This document shows, piece by piece, positions 52,738 to 61,029 of a stretch of DNA of 64,000 nt. This DNA comes from CAZHNW01 sp942491575 (GTDB lineage Bacteria; Spirochaetota; UBA4802; UBA5550): assembly GCA_942491575.1 (NCBI GenBank), contig CALOBT010000031.1:1054001-1118000 (forward strand), in the 5' to 3' direction. The notes under the pieces were generated by a model that saw only the letters and a program-made list of their open reading frames with translations, searched no databases and had not been told where the DNA came from. The number at the start of each line of letters is the position of its first letter. The first letter of the stretch is position 1. The position numbers and the translations under genes are program-made.

Positions 52738-53844
52738 ATGAGTAAACGAATATTAATAGTAGATGACGAAGAGAATATAAGAAGATTCTTATCCAGAATA
52801 CTGGAAAGGGAAGGTTATTCTGTAATAGTTGCTGAAAATGGACTTGATGCCATTGGTATTCTGGAAAAACAGAATGTTGATCTGATCGTACTTGACATGA
52901 ATATGCCCGTCATGAATGGCCTTGAGTTTTTAGAGAAAAACAGGGAAGATGAAATATCGGCTGTACCCGTTTTGATGATGTCCGGAAGTCTTGATACCAA
53001 TCACCGACTGGAATCGTACCGCCTGGGTGTTTATGATTTTATCAGAAAGCCCGAAGAAAATGAAGTTTTCCTGAAAAGAATTGAGAATGGCCTGAAAATG
53101 GGTGAAATGAAACATTTTAATGATTTCATTAAAATAGAACTGCTCATGGCACAGAAACTTCAGAAATATCTTTTCCCGGATCCTGTTCTTGATTCAGGTC
53201 CTCTTAAAATATTTAACTGGTCAAGACCGCTTTCAGATATCGGTGGTGACCTGTATGACTTTATCGTTTTGAGAAATGGAAAGATACTTTTTTTTATTGC
53301 AGATGTTTCAGGCCATAGTATTTCCGGTGCAATATTTACCGCAATAGTCAAAATGATTTTTCGTAATGCGTTAAAAGAGACCCTGTCTCCAGGAAAACTG
53401 TTTACCTATATGAACCGGGAGCTTGCGAATAATCTCCCCACGGAATCATTTGTCACAGCGTTTTGCGGACTCATGGATCCGGCTACTGGAAAGCTGGTGT
53501 ATGCCAATGCCGGTCATCCTTCCCCTTTCCTGATCCGTGCAGGCGAGATTTCTCCGCTTCCGCATAATGATCCTTTTCTGGGGCCTATTGAAAATGCTTC
53601 ATTTGAAGATGTCGAGTACCCCCTCCAGGCTGGGGATCAGATATTTATATACACTGATGGAGTAATGGATATCCTCGACTATGATGCAAACTCTATAAAT
53701 AATGAAGATTTAAAATTTGTACTGCGCAATACCGACCTTCCTGTCCGTATGAAATATGATGAAATAATAAAACTCTTTACAGCAGGGGATGTAGTATGTG
53801 TAGATGACTGTACATTTACATTTCTGGAATATTCAGAGAATTAA
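52738..53844 (+). CDS. Response regulator with SpoIIE/RsbU-type phosphatase output
   Basis: 368 residues. Receiver domain (about 1-120) with phospho-acceptor Asp53 (LIVLDMNMPVMNG) and Lys in DFIRKPEEN. PP2C output (about 160-365) has metal motifs SDIGGDLYDF, FIADVSGHSISGA, ANAGHPSPFL and IYTDGVMDI, all intact. It would convert a phosphorelay signal into dephosphorylation of a STAS anti-anti-sigma factor, a known RsbU-like scheme. The STAS proteins in the chemotaxis operons are candidate substrates within this window; the actual one may be elsewhere. No Shine-Dalgarno is evident. Confidence 0.92.
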   Translation: MSKRILIVDDEENIRRFLSRILEREGYSVIVAENGLDAIGILEKQNVDLIVLDMNMPVMNGLEFLEKNREDEISAVPVLMMSGSLDTNHRLESYRLGVYDFIRKPEENEVFLKRIENGLKMGEMKHFNDFIKIELLMAQKLQKYLFPDPVLDSGPLKIFNWSRPLSDIGGDLYDFIVLRNGKILFFIADVSGHSISGAIFTAIVKMIFRNALKETLSPGKLFTYMNRELANNLPTESFVTAFCGLMDPATGKLVYANAGHPSPFLIRAGEISPLPHNDPFLGPIENASFEDVEYPLQAGDQIFIYTDGVMDILDYDANSINNEDLKFVLRNTDLPVRMKYDEIIKLFTAGDVVCVDDCTFTFLEYSEN

Positions 53845-53982
53845 TCCCGTTGCAATTATTTGTCAATTAAGCCTCTTTGTTTTTCGAATTTACAAACGGC
53901 AAAACAGCTCTCCCTTAATTGTGAAAATAAATATGCCAGAATAGTAAATGTGATATTTTGAATAAATAAATATGGTCCCGGC

Positions 53983-54471
53983 ATGAGTATTTCTGAAATC
54001 AGTAAACGTCTTCTTGTTGTCTCCGATAGCCATGGTAATTATATCAAACTCAACAACATTATTCGCGAAGCAGGTTTCTTCGATGTGATGATCCACTGCG
54101 GTGACGGAGCAAATGATCTGGTCCACGCCTCTGTTCCGGAAGGAATCGTACGCTACACCGTCTCGGGGAATATCGACCTTATGAGGATGACGGGACTGGA
54201 ACGTAATATCGAATTTACTGTTGAGGGGTTGGATTTCCTGGTAACCCACGGTGATTTGTATCGCGTTAAGTATGGTTTTGATGAAATAATTAAAGAAGGG
54301 ATTAGCCGGGAAGCGGATATCGTAATATTCGGGCACACCCACAACCAGTATATAAAAGAAAGCCCCCCTGTTCTTTTTAATCCAGGGGCTGCTAATCGCG
54401 GCCAGTATGGCATCATAGAAGTGAACTCAAAGAGTGAGGTTTCGTTTCAGCATTATACTTTTTCAGAATGA
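53983..54471 (+). CDS. YfcE/MJ0936-type metallophosphoesterase
   Basis: 162 residues, cytoplasmic. Calcineurin-like motifs: VVSDSHGN (Asp, His), MIHCGDGAND (Asp), VSGNIDL (Asn), LVTHGD (His) and FGHTHNQYI (His). Small enzymes of this family hydrolyse phosphodiesters; in vivo substrates are mostly unknown. Convergent with the lipoprotein at 54566. Confidence 0.92.
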   Translation: MSISEISKRLLVVSDSHGNYIKLNNIIREAGFFDVMIHCGDGANDLVHASVPEGIVRYTVSGNIDLMRMTGLERNIEFTVEGLDFLVTHGDLYRVKYGFDEIIKEGISREADIVIFGHTHNQYIKESPPVLFNPGAANRGQYGIIEVNSKSEVSFQHYTFSE

Positions 54472-54478
54472 GAGCTGC

Positions 54479-54555
54479 CCCGCTCATCTCGACGACCCTC
54501 GATGTGCGGATGTGCGGAGACGTTCCGATTATTGAGGGTCGGCGAAATAAGCGGG
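54479..54555. repeat. Long imperfect inverted repeat between convergent genes
   Basis: Two 22-base arms (54479-54500 and 54534-54555) match at 19 of 22 positions; the arms begin CCCGCT and end GACCCTC. The 33-base loop contains a tandem GATGTGCG repeat. It lies 7 bases after the phosphoesterase stop and 10 bases before the lipoprotein stop. No T-run, so a non-canonical bidirectional terminator or a mobile palindromic element. Confidence 0.6.
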
Positions 54556-54565
54556 ATGTGGTCAG

Positions 54566-55303
54566 TTACATTTCTTCTGGCTTTTCTTCTTCCCTTGTTT
54601 CATTGTCACCAGTGTCGGGAGTCTCATCTTTTTTCTTCTCCTGTTCCGGTTTGTTAAGGGCTTCCGCGGCAAGTTCTTTGAAAAAGGAGGTTGAACTTCC
54701 TTCAAGATCTTTCAGCTTTTCTTTTGCCTCTTTGCGCTTTTCTTCACTGGCATTTTCATTGTCGAGAACTGCCTTTGATTCTTCATAGGTACGTGCTTCA
54801 AGTACGAGATTTTCGTCTCCGCTGAAGCCACTCTTTACCCAGTGACGGGTAATCCATTTGCCATTTATTTTGCCTGCATAGATCTGAACCCATTCACCCT
54901 TCTCAGCGGTAATAAATCCGATGTGGCCCCTTGGTATTGTCCCTGCCACCATGCTGCCTGTATTGTTCCTTACATGGGCCTTTGTGTCGGCAGTAAAAAC
55001 AACGGGGCGGTCCGCCAGGTTTGATGCATTCATAAAACCTTTTTTGTCATCGGAAAGTTTGACCTCAGCAAGTGTAATCTTTTTATTTTTAATCATAATT
55101 TCTGATGTGCCGAGTAGATCAACGGGTTCGGTTTTTGAAAGAGTAGCGAGCCATTTCGTCATTTCCCTGTCCTGGTAAACGCGAATGGCGTACCTGGCAT
55201 ATTTTTTTTCAAGTACAACGTCCTTCTCTTTGCTGGTTTTTTCTTTTTTACAGCCTGCCAGAGCCACTGCCGTAACAAGTAAAAGTAATATTATTTTTTT
55301 CAT
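54566..55303 (-). CDS. Lipoprotein with SH3-like domain
   Basis: 245 residues. Signal MKKIILLLLVTAVALAGC with lipidated Cys18. A bacterial SH3-like segment is suggested by KAHVRNNTGSMVAGTIPRGHIGFI followed by EWVQIYAGKINGKWITRHWVK (about 110-160). The C-terminal third is a charged helix and a Glu/Pro/Lys-rich disordered tail (EKKKDETPDTGD). Resembles spirochaetal SH3-containing surface lipoproteins in layout, but I cannot assign it by name. Confidence 0.78.
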   Translation of the reverse strand: MKKIILLLLVTAVALAGCKKEKTSKEKDVVLEKKYARYAIRVYQDREMTKWLATLSKTEPVDLLGTSEIMIKNKKITLAEVKLSDDKKGFMNASNLADRPVVFTADTKAHVRNNTGSMVAGTIPRGHIGFITAEKGEWVQIYAGKINGKWITRHWVKSGFSGDENLVLEARTYEESKAVLDNENASEEKRKEAKEKLKDLEGSSTSFFKELAAEALNKPEQEKKKDETPDTGDNETREEEKPEEM

Positions 55304-55352
55304 TTTTCCTCCTGAAGAAAATTAATTCTCTATTTTAAAAACAGAATTCAAT

Positions 55353-56003
55353 TTATTTGTCAAGCAGATTGGTGTTTTTCCTGTTGTAGAATATCACGTC
55401 GCCATGACGGTCGATACGGCGGTAAAGGCGCCTGACCGAGGAGGCATAGTTACCCTTTCCCCTGTAGAAGGACATTATCCGGTTTACATATTTTACCGTT
55501 GAGCGAATTGGGGGGATGGCATTATGTTTTCGAACTCTTCCCATTCCGGCATGGTAGGCAGCCAGTGAAAGGGGTATGTCGTAGTTGAAATAATTCAAAA
55601 GTACTTTCAGGTGGCTGGTGCCTGCCCTGATGTTTTCCTCCGGATCAAGGGGGTCCTTAACCTTGTACATGCGTGCTGTTGACTGCATCAGCTGCATCAG
55701 GCCCATTGCCCCCGCTACGGAAACGGCCTCGGGATTAAAATTGGATTCAACCTTGATTACACACTTGACGAGGTAGGGATCAATCCCGGAAGCGGTTGAA
55801 TATTTTTTTATTAAAACATCAAATTTCGAAGGTGGTAATTCTTTTTTATGTGTGGCTGCAGGCCTGTTGTAATAGGTGACATTTCCATCCCGGTCAATTT
55901 TTTTCAGTATTACAGCTCCCCCGTCTTTCAGGGAATCGATTGCGGAGTGTAAAAGAAAACCGAGAAAAAATAAAAGCAATAATTTTGTCTTTGTGGCACT
56001 CAT
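55353..56003 (-). CDS. Lytic transglycosylase (SLT domain)
   Basis: 216 residues starting at MSATKTK; a longer frame to 56147 is less likely. N-terminal membrane anchor or signal (about 6-22). A short DUF4124-like element (KKIDRDGNVTYYNRP) is followed by the lysozyme-like SLT domain (about 60-190): catalytic Glu in VIKVESNFNPEAVS, GAMGLMQLM, NIRAGTSHL and AAYHAGMGRV. A second copy of the short element (RRIDRHGDVIFYNRKN) closes the protein, so the SLT domain is bracketed by two related beta-hairpin units. Cleaves peptidoglycan glycan strands. Confidence 0.9.
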   Translation of the reverse strand: MSATKTKLLLLFFLGFLLHSAIDSLKDGGAVILKKIDRDGNVTYYNRPAATHKKELPPSKFDVLIKKYSTASGIDPYLVKCVIKVESNFNPEAVSVAGAMGLMQLMQSTARMYKVKDPLDPEENIRAGTSHLKVLLNYFNYDIPLSLAAYHAGMGRVRKHNAIPPIRSTVKYVNRIMSFYRGKGNYASSVRRLYRRIDRHGDVIFYNRKNTNLLDK

Positions 56004-56051
56004 GCGAACAAAGTACTCTCTGTTGCTGAATAATTCAATGAAAAAATTATA

Positions 56052-56080
56052 TTGATTAATTTCCAAAAATATAGTACCAT
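56052..56080 (+). promoter_or_regulatory. Candidate promoter of chemotaxis cluster 2
   Basis: TTGATT, 17-base spacer, TACCAT, about 140 bases before cheA2. A CCAAAA-N12-TTTTGG inverted repeat overlaps the -10 box and could be an operator. Confidence 0.4.
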
Positions 56081-56220
56081 TTTGGAGTATAAAAGTAACT
56101 GAAAATCTACATTGTGTTATTGCCTGTGCCTTAGCCGGCCTTCTCAAGGGACAAAGGGGCCTTTTGCCATGGATGTTCGAGAACGCCGCAGAACCGGAAT
56201 TATATTTTCAGGAGAGTATT

Positions 56221-58338
56221 ATGGGTGAAACTGAAATTCTAAATGTGTTCATGGATGAAGCCAGGGAAATAACTCAGAACCTTGAATCAGATCTTGTTAT
56301 GCTTGAGGAAGATTCAGGCAATGAAGAAATCATTAACAGAATTTTTCGCTATTTCCATACTCTGAAGGGAAGTTCAGGAATTGCCGGACTGACCAGTGTT
56401 TACGAATTTACTCATCTATTGGAAAATCTCCTAGATAAAGTTCGGGGAGGGGCACTCTCTGTTACGGATAAACTCATTGATCTGATTCTTGACAGCATTG
56501 ACTGGGTGAAGGGTGAAATAAACTTGAATGGAGAAATACCGGAAAATATAAATGAGATAAGGGCGAACCTTCTTGAAAAAATAAATTCCTTTATGGATGT
56601 TCCTGCTTTCGATTTTCCACCTGCTGCCGGTCCCGCAACAGGTAAGGTTTCTTCCCCCAAAAAGAACATTAACCATTTTTATCATGTAAAGATCAAGTTC
56701 AGGGAAGATATATTTTTATTCGGAATCGATCCCCTTCTTTTAATCGAAGAACTCATCGGGAAAGGTGAGGTGATTGCTCGAACCGTAGACCGTTCAACTA
56801 TTCCAGAATTATGCGAGATGGATCCTGAAATATGTTATCTTTCCTGGGACCTGGTGATAAAAACCTTGGAATCCATCGAAGAAATTAAAAATGTTTTTCT
56901 TTTCGTTAAGGATGATAATGAAATTTCCATTAAGGATATTTCCGGACAGTTTATGGAAATTGATGATGCTGATATTCTTTCCAGAGAAACGAAAATCGGA
57001 GAGCTTCTCGTACAAAAGGGGATCATCAGCGAGGAGAGTCTTGACGAGGTCATTTCTATCCAAGATGAAGGGAACCGGAAGCTGGGAGACATCGTTGTAA
57101 CGCAGGGACTGGCTACGGAGGAACAGGTCCAGGATGTCCTTCATGAACAGGAAAAAATTAAAAGAAAAATTGAAAGCACAACAATACGTGTGGATACGAA
57201 TAAACTTGATAATCTGATGAACCTCCTGGGTGAGATTGTTATTGGCCAATCGGGACTTACCCGAATTGCAGGTGATATGGAAGATGAAATCGGTATTCAA
57301 CTCACTACATCACTGCATAGCCTTGACCGGGTTACCAGGGAATTTCAGGAACAGATAATGGCCATCAGGATGATTCCCGTGGGGCCCACCTTTGAGCAGT
57401 TCAGGCGCTTCGTCAGGGACAGTGCTCACGCCCTCGGAAAAGAAATTCGTCTTGTCATAGAGGGTGGCGAAACGGAACTCGATAAAACGGTTATTGAAAA
57501 AATAGGTGATCCCCTTAAACACATGATTCGAAATTCAATTGACCATGGTATTGAAGACAAACTCGAGCGGGAAAACGCAGGCAAACCAGCAGCGGGCAAT
57601 ATCACCTTAAAGGCATATCACCAGGAAGGGAATGTCTATATCGAAATAATTGATGATGGAAAAGGCATCAGTGTTGCCAGGGTTCGGGAAAAGGCCGAAA
57701 GTCTTGGCATGATAAAAACTGATGATGAAATCTCAAAAGATAAACTCCTTTCACTTCTTTTTCATCCGGGATTTTCTACCGCGGAAAAAGTTGGCGACCT
57801 GTCAGGACGGGGCGTCGGAATGGATGTTGTAAAAACAAATATTGAAGGTCTCCGCGGCAGCGTAGAAATTCGTTCTGAGGAGGGTAAAGGCACAAGGGTG
57901 CGGATTAAACTTCCCCTCACCCTTGCCATAATCGATGGGATGCTCGTATCAATTGGTGATTACACATATATTATTCCTCTTCTTTCGGTTCTCGAATCGA
58001 TCAGACCGACAAAAGAGGAGATAAAGACAATTGAGGGTAAGGGGGAAGTTATACTGGTTCGCGGGGAGTATGTCTCTCTTTTGCGGCTGTATGAAATTTT
58101 CGGGGTCGAGGCGCGTTTTCACGATCCCTCGGACGGGCTTGTTGTAATTGTTGAGTCAGGTGTGACACGCGTCGGGCTTTTAATTGATGATCTTCTCGGC
58201 CAGCAGCAGATAGTCATCAAGAGCCTGGAGAATCACATAACGACAAGCAGAGCCGTTTCAGGAGCCGCCATCCTTGGGGATGGAAGGGTTGCCCTGATAA
58301 TAGATATTTTTGGCCTCGTGGAAGATATGGCCAGCTAG
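56221..58338 (+). CDS. cheA: Chemotaxis histidine kinase CheA with canonical MshEN-type module (cluster 2)
   Basis: 705 residues. P1/Hpt (about 1-105, phospho-His46 in RYFHTLKGSSG); ferredoxin-like regulatory domain (about 153-240, IKFREDIFLFGIDP); two 24-residue motifs at 258-281 (KIGELLVQKGIIS...) and 287-310 (KLGDIVVTQGLAT...) separated by exactly 5 residues, the MshEN/GspE-N arrangement; P3 (about 320-385); P4 ATPase with HMIRNSIDHGIED, IDDGKGI and GRGVGMD; P5 CheW-like (about 570-700). The ATG at 56221 with AGGAGA is chosen over an upstream TTG at 56164. First gene of cluster 2, which lacks cheW and receptors, so it may share those from elsewhere. Confidence 0.95.
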   Translation: MGETEILNVFMDEAREITQNLESDLVMLEEDSGNEEIINRIFRYFHTLKGSSGIAGLTSVYEFTHLLENLLDKVRGGALSVTDKLIDLILDSIDWVKGEINLNGEIPENINEIRANLLEKINSFMDVPAFDFPPAAGPATGKVSSPKKNINHFYHVKIKFREDIFLFGIDPLLLIEELIGKGEVIARTVDRSTIPELCEMDPEICYLSWDLVIKTLESIEEIKNVFLFVKDDNEISIKDISGQFMEIDDADILSRETKIGELLVQKGIISEESLDEVISIQDEGNRKLGDIVVTQGLATEEQVQDVLHEQEKIKRKIESTTIRVDTNKLDNLMNLLGEIVIGQSGLTRIAGDMEDEIGIQLTTSLHSLDRVTREFQEQIMAIRMIPVGPTFEQFRRFVRDSAHALGKEIRLVIEGGETELDKTVIEKIGDPLKHMIRNSIDHGIEDKLERENAGKPAAGNITLKAYHQEGNVYIEIIDDGKGISVARVREKAESLGMIKTDDEISKDKLLSLLFHPGFSTAEKVGDLSGRGVGMDVVKTNIEGLRGSVEIRSEEGKGTRVRIKLPLTLAIIDGMLVSIGDYTYIIPLLSVLESIRPTKEEIKTIEGKGEVILVRGEYVSLLRLYEIFGVEARFHDPSDGLVVIVESGVTRVGLLIDDLLGQQQIVIKSLENHITTSRAVSGAAILGDGRVALIIDIFGLVEDMAS

Positions 58339-58348
58339 GGGGAGGTTA

Positions 58349-58597
58349 ATGATTATAGAAGAGGAAGTCCTAAGCGTTAAGCATGCTGCAGGTTTTTATT
58401 CAAAAATCAAAAAAGAAATCGAAACTGAAAGTGAAATAATAATTGATCTGGGGAGGGTTGAACGCATTGACCTCTCTATTATTCAGATAATTATTGCTGC
58501 GGGAAGAGAAGCGAGAGCCCTGGACAAAGTCCTGAAACTGAAATCTGTTTCAGATGATATAAAAGAACAGATGAGTATTTGCGGTTTACGGACCTGA
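58349..58597 (+). CDS. STAS-domain protein in chemotaxis operon 2
   Basis: 82-residue STAS domain, 10 bases after cheA and behind GGGGAGG. The core IIDLGRVERIDLSIIQIII (about 31-49) places Ser43 at the usual phosphorylated position. Counterpart of the STAS gene in cluster 1, but the two are quite different in sequence and length. Role unknown; see partner-switch hypothesis. Confidence 0.8.
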   Translation: MIIEEEVLSVKHAAGFYSKIKKEIETESEIIIDLGRVERIDLSIIQIIIAAGREARALDKVLKLKSVSDDIKEQMSICGLRT

Positions 58598-58619
58598 TAT
58601 TCGTATCCTGGAGGAAGAC

Positions 58620-58997
58620 ATGGATAAATACATTATGGTAATTGACGATTCACCGACTATCCGGGTGAGCGTTGAGTTTGCCCTTAAGTCACTTGGGTTT
58701 CCTATAGAACAGGCGGAAAATGGTTCAGACGCTATGGGAAAAATTCAGAAAATTAAAGACGAGGGTGATGACATACAACTATGCGTATGCGATATAAATA
58801 TGCCCGAAATGGACGGTATAAGTTTTATAAAGGAATTAAGAAGCATCGATAAATTTACACCCATTATTGTGCTTACCACGGAGTCCGAAGAGGAAAAAAT
58901 ACAGGAAGGGAAAAACGCCGGTGCTTCCGGCTGGATAGTGAAACCCTTTCAGCCAACTGAACTGGTAGAAGTTGTGAAAAAATTTATCAGGGTCTAG
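58620..58997 (+). CDS. cheY: CheY-type single-domain response regulator (cluster 2)
   Basis: 125 residues. Acidic pair DD at 9-10, phospho-acceptor Asp58 (CVCDINMPEMDG), Thr of VLTTESE, Lys of IVKPFQP. A small insertion (KIKDEGDD, about 44-51) lengthens helix 2 compared with cluster 1 CheY. Strong GGAGGA ribosome-binding site. Confidence 0.94.
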   Translation: MDKYIMVIDDSPTIRVSVEFALKSLGFPIEQAENGSDAMGKIQKIKDEGDDIQLCVCDINMPEMDGISFIKELRSIDKFTPIIVLTTESEEEKIQEGKNAGASGWIVKPFQPTELVEVVKKFIRV

Positions 58998-59026
58998 TTG
59001 GTTGAATATATTTTGGAATATTTTCA

Positions 59027-59611
59027 ATGATAAAGAGCGAAACCAGTAAATTTGATCGTCCCCTCTACGTTCTCTATCCCGGTGATTTTTTTGCATCTAC
59101 GGAAAACTGCGTTCTCGGCACCGTTACCGGTTCATGTATTGCAGTTTGCCTTTATGATCCATCCCGGAAACTCGGGGGGATGGGGATGTTTGTTGTTCCC
59201 GGGGCAATGGGTACCGAAGGAATCGTAACCGATGAAATTGCGCGTGTGGGCGTTACCAGCATGGAATACCTGATGGGAGAAATAGTAAAAATTGGCGGTG
59301 ACCGTCGCTATCTCAGGGCCAAAATTTTTGGCGCCGGATATATTGAAAACGGTGATAAATCAAAGCTTTCGGAAAATAATATTCGTTTTATTCACGAATA
59401 CTTTAATTTCGAGAAAATTGTTGTTGAAAGGAGTGACCTTGGGGGAGAATTCAGGCGCCGTCTTTATTTTCTTCCCGCCAATGGTACCGTCTACCGCCAG
59501 ATATTGAAAAACAATGAAGACTCATCTGAATTTACAAAACTCGAGAGTGAATATATTGACAGTGAATTCAGAAATAAAAAAAGAAAGGGAAAGGTTCTGC
59601 TTTTTGAATGA
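59027..59611 (+). CDS. cheD: CheD-like protein lacking the catalytic His
   Basis: 194 residues. The CheD fold is clear (VLYPGDFFAS, LGTVTGSCIAVCLYD, KIFGAGYI). The catalytic Cys37 and the Thr of LGT are present. The family His that follows (His54 in the second CheD of this cluster, GMNHF) reads Met54 here (GMGMF). Receptor-glutamine deamidation needs this His, so this copy is probably non-catalytic and may act as a binding regulator, as CheD also does through CheC or receptors. A charged C-terminal tail of about 30 residues is extra. Confidence 0.88.
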   Translation: MIKSETSKFDRPLYVLYPGDFFASTENCVLGTVTGSCIAVCLYDPSRKLGGMGMFVVPGAMGTEGIVTDEIARVGVTSMEYLMGEIVKIGGDRRYLRAKIFGAGYIENGDKSKLSENNIRFIHEYFNFEKIVVERSDLGGEFRRRLYFLPANGTVYRQILKNNEDSSEFTKLESEYIDSEFRNKKRKGKVLLFE

Positions 59612-59627
59612 ACTTTAACAGAATGTA

Positions 59628-60452
59628 ATGGTAGAACTCGAAATAGATAAGAGAGAGTTTGAAGCCTTCAGGGAGTTGATTTATAAAGAGTCTGGCATCA
59701 AGTTGTCTGACCATAAAAAGGCCCTTGTACAGTCAAGGATAGCGAGGCGCTGCAGAATTCTTCATATAGATACCTTTCCTGATTACTATAATTACCTGGT
59801 TGATCATTATGAACAGGAAAAGATTGAATTCATTAATGCCATCACCACGAATAAGACAGATTTTTTCAGGGAAAATCAGCATTTTGATTTTATGAGAGAT
59901 GTCGTCCTCCCTGATTTTGAAAAAAGCGGAAGAAGAAAACTCAGAATATGGAGTGCGGGATGTTCCACCGGGGAAGAGCCCTATACTATCGCTCTCACTG
60001 TCCATGAATATTTCAAAAATAAAAAGAAACCTGATATTAAAATTCTGGCAACCGATATTGACACCAGGGTAATTGATACCGCCAGGAAGGGCATTTATGA
60101 TTTTGAAAGAATACGGGAAATTGATCTGTCACTGCTGAAGGAATATTTTTTTATGGGCAAAGGTGAAAATGCAGGATTGTTTAGGATCAAGGATATACTG
60201 AAAAATTATATTTCTTACAGGCGTCTCAATTTAATGGATGCCAGCTATCCCATGAAAGGGCACTTTGATATTGTTTTCTGCAGAAATGTAATTATCTATT
60301 TTGAAAAGGAAGATCAGGCAAAACTGTTTCAAAAAATCCACCGCTACATGCTGCCCGGTACCTATCTTTTTATCGGGCATTCCGAAAATATTTCAACTTT
60401 TGCTACAGGATTCAAGTTGGTGGGAAATACTATATATCAGCGAGTAGAGTAG
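59628..60452 (+). CDS. cheR: Chemotaxis methyltransferase CheR
   Basis: 274 residues. N-terminal helical domain (about 1-75, LVQSRIARRCR) and SAM-dependent methyltransferase domain: WSAGCSTGEEPYTIA (SAM motif), ILATDIDTRVIDTARKGIYD, FCRNVIIYF and GHSENI. Methylates receptor glutamates. It is the only CheR in the window and may also serve the receptor of cluster 1, which has a CheB but no CheR. Starts 16 bases after cheD1. Confidence 0.95.
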   Translation: MVELEIDKREFEAFRELIYKESGIKLSDHKKALVQSRIARRCRILHIDTFPDYYNYLVDHYEQEKIEFINAITTNKTDFFRENQHFDFMRDVVLPDFEKSGRRKLRIWSAGCSTGEEPYTIALTVHEYFKNKKKPDIKILATDIDTRVIDTARKGIYDFERIREIDLSLLKEYFFMGKGENAGLFRIKDILKNYISYRRLNLMDASYPMKGHFDIVFCRNVIIYFEKEDQAKLFQKIHRYMLPGTYLFIGHSENISTFATGFKLVGNTIYQRVE

Positions 60453-60462
60453 CAGGTTCCAA

Positions 60463-61029
60463 ATGTATATGCGACACAGCATCAGGTATAATAAACCGAT
60501 TAGAATAATTCATCCCGGAGAGTATTATGTATCCGATGAAAATGAATTAATCGGAACACTTCTTGGGTCATGTGTATCTGTCTGTCTTCATGATACGGTT
60601 TTTAATATTTCGGGAATGAATCATTTTATGCTCCCCGGGAGAATATCCAACAGCGATATTTTTGTTGATCGTTCAGCCCGTTACGGGATTACCGCAATCA
60701 ATGAATTAATTGGAGCCCTTGAAAATAGAGGAGGTATTAAAAAAAATTTTGTGTCGAAAATATTCGGAGGCGGCCATGTCCTGAATACCGATGCCTCTTC
60801 AGCCACAATACCCCTGGATAATATACGTCTGGCCCGTGTGATGATGGAGATTGAAGATATACCTATTGTAATCAGTGATGTGGGAGAGCATTATACGCGC
60901 AAACTTTTAATGGATGTACATAATGGAAAGGTGTTTTTGAAAAAAACTACCAGGGATGATGTTTTTAATACGGTTATTCAAAGAGAAAATGACTTTGTCC
61001 GGAGGAAGTTTAAACATGGAAACAGTTAA
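60463..61029 (+). CDS. cheD: Chemoreceptor glutamine deamidase CheD
   Basis: 188 residues with the full catalytic set: Thr of LIGTLLGSC, Cys37 and His54 (GMNHFMLPG). Deamidates receptor Gln to Glu and may bind CheC-type partners; no cheC is in the window. It overlaps cheB by 14 bases. Compared with the first cheD of the cluster it keeps the His, so the pair is an active and a probably inactive paralogue. Confidence 0.93.
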   Translation: MYMRHSIRYNKPIRIIHPGEYYVSDENELIGTLLGSCVSVCLHDTVFNISGMNHFMLPGRISNSDIFVDRSARYGITAINELIGALENRGGIKKNFVSKIFGGGHVLNTDASSATIPLDNIRLARVMMEIEDIPIVISDVGEHYTRKLLMDVHNGKVFLKKTTRDDVFNTVIQRENDFVRRKFKHGNS

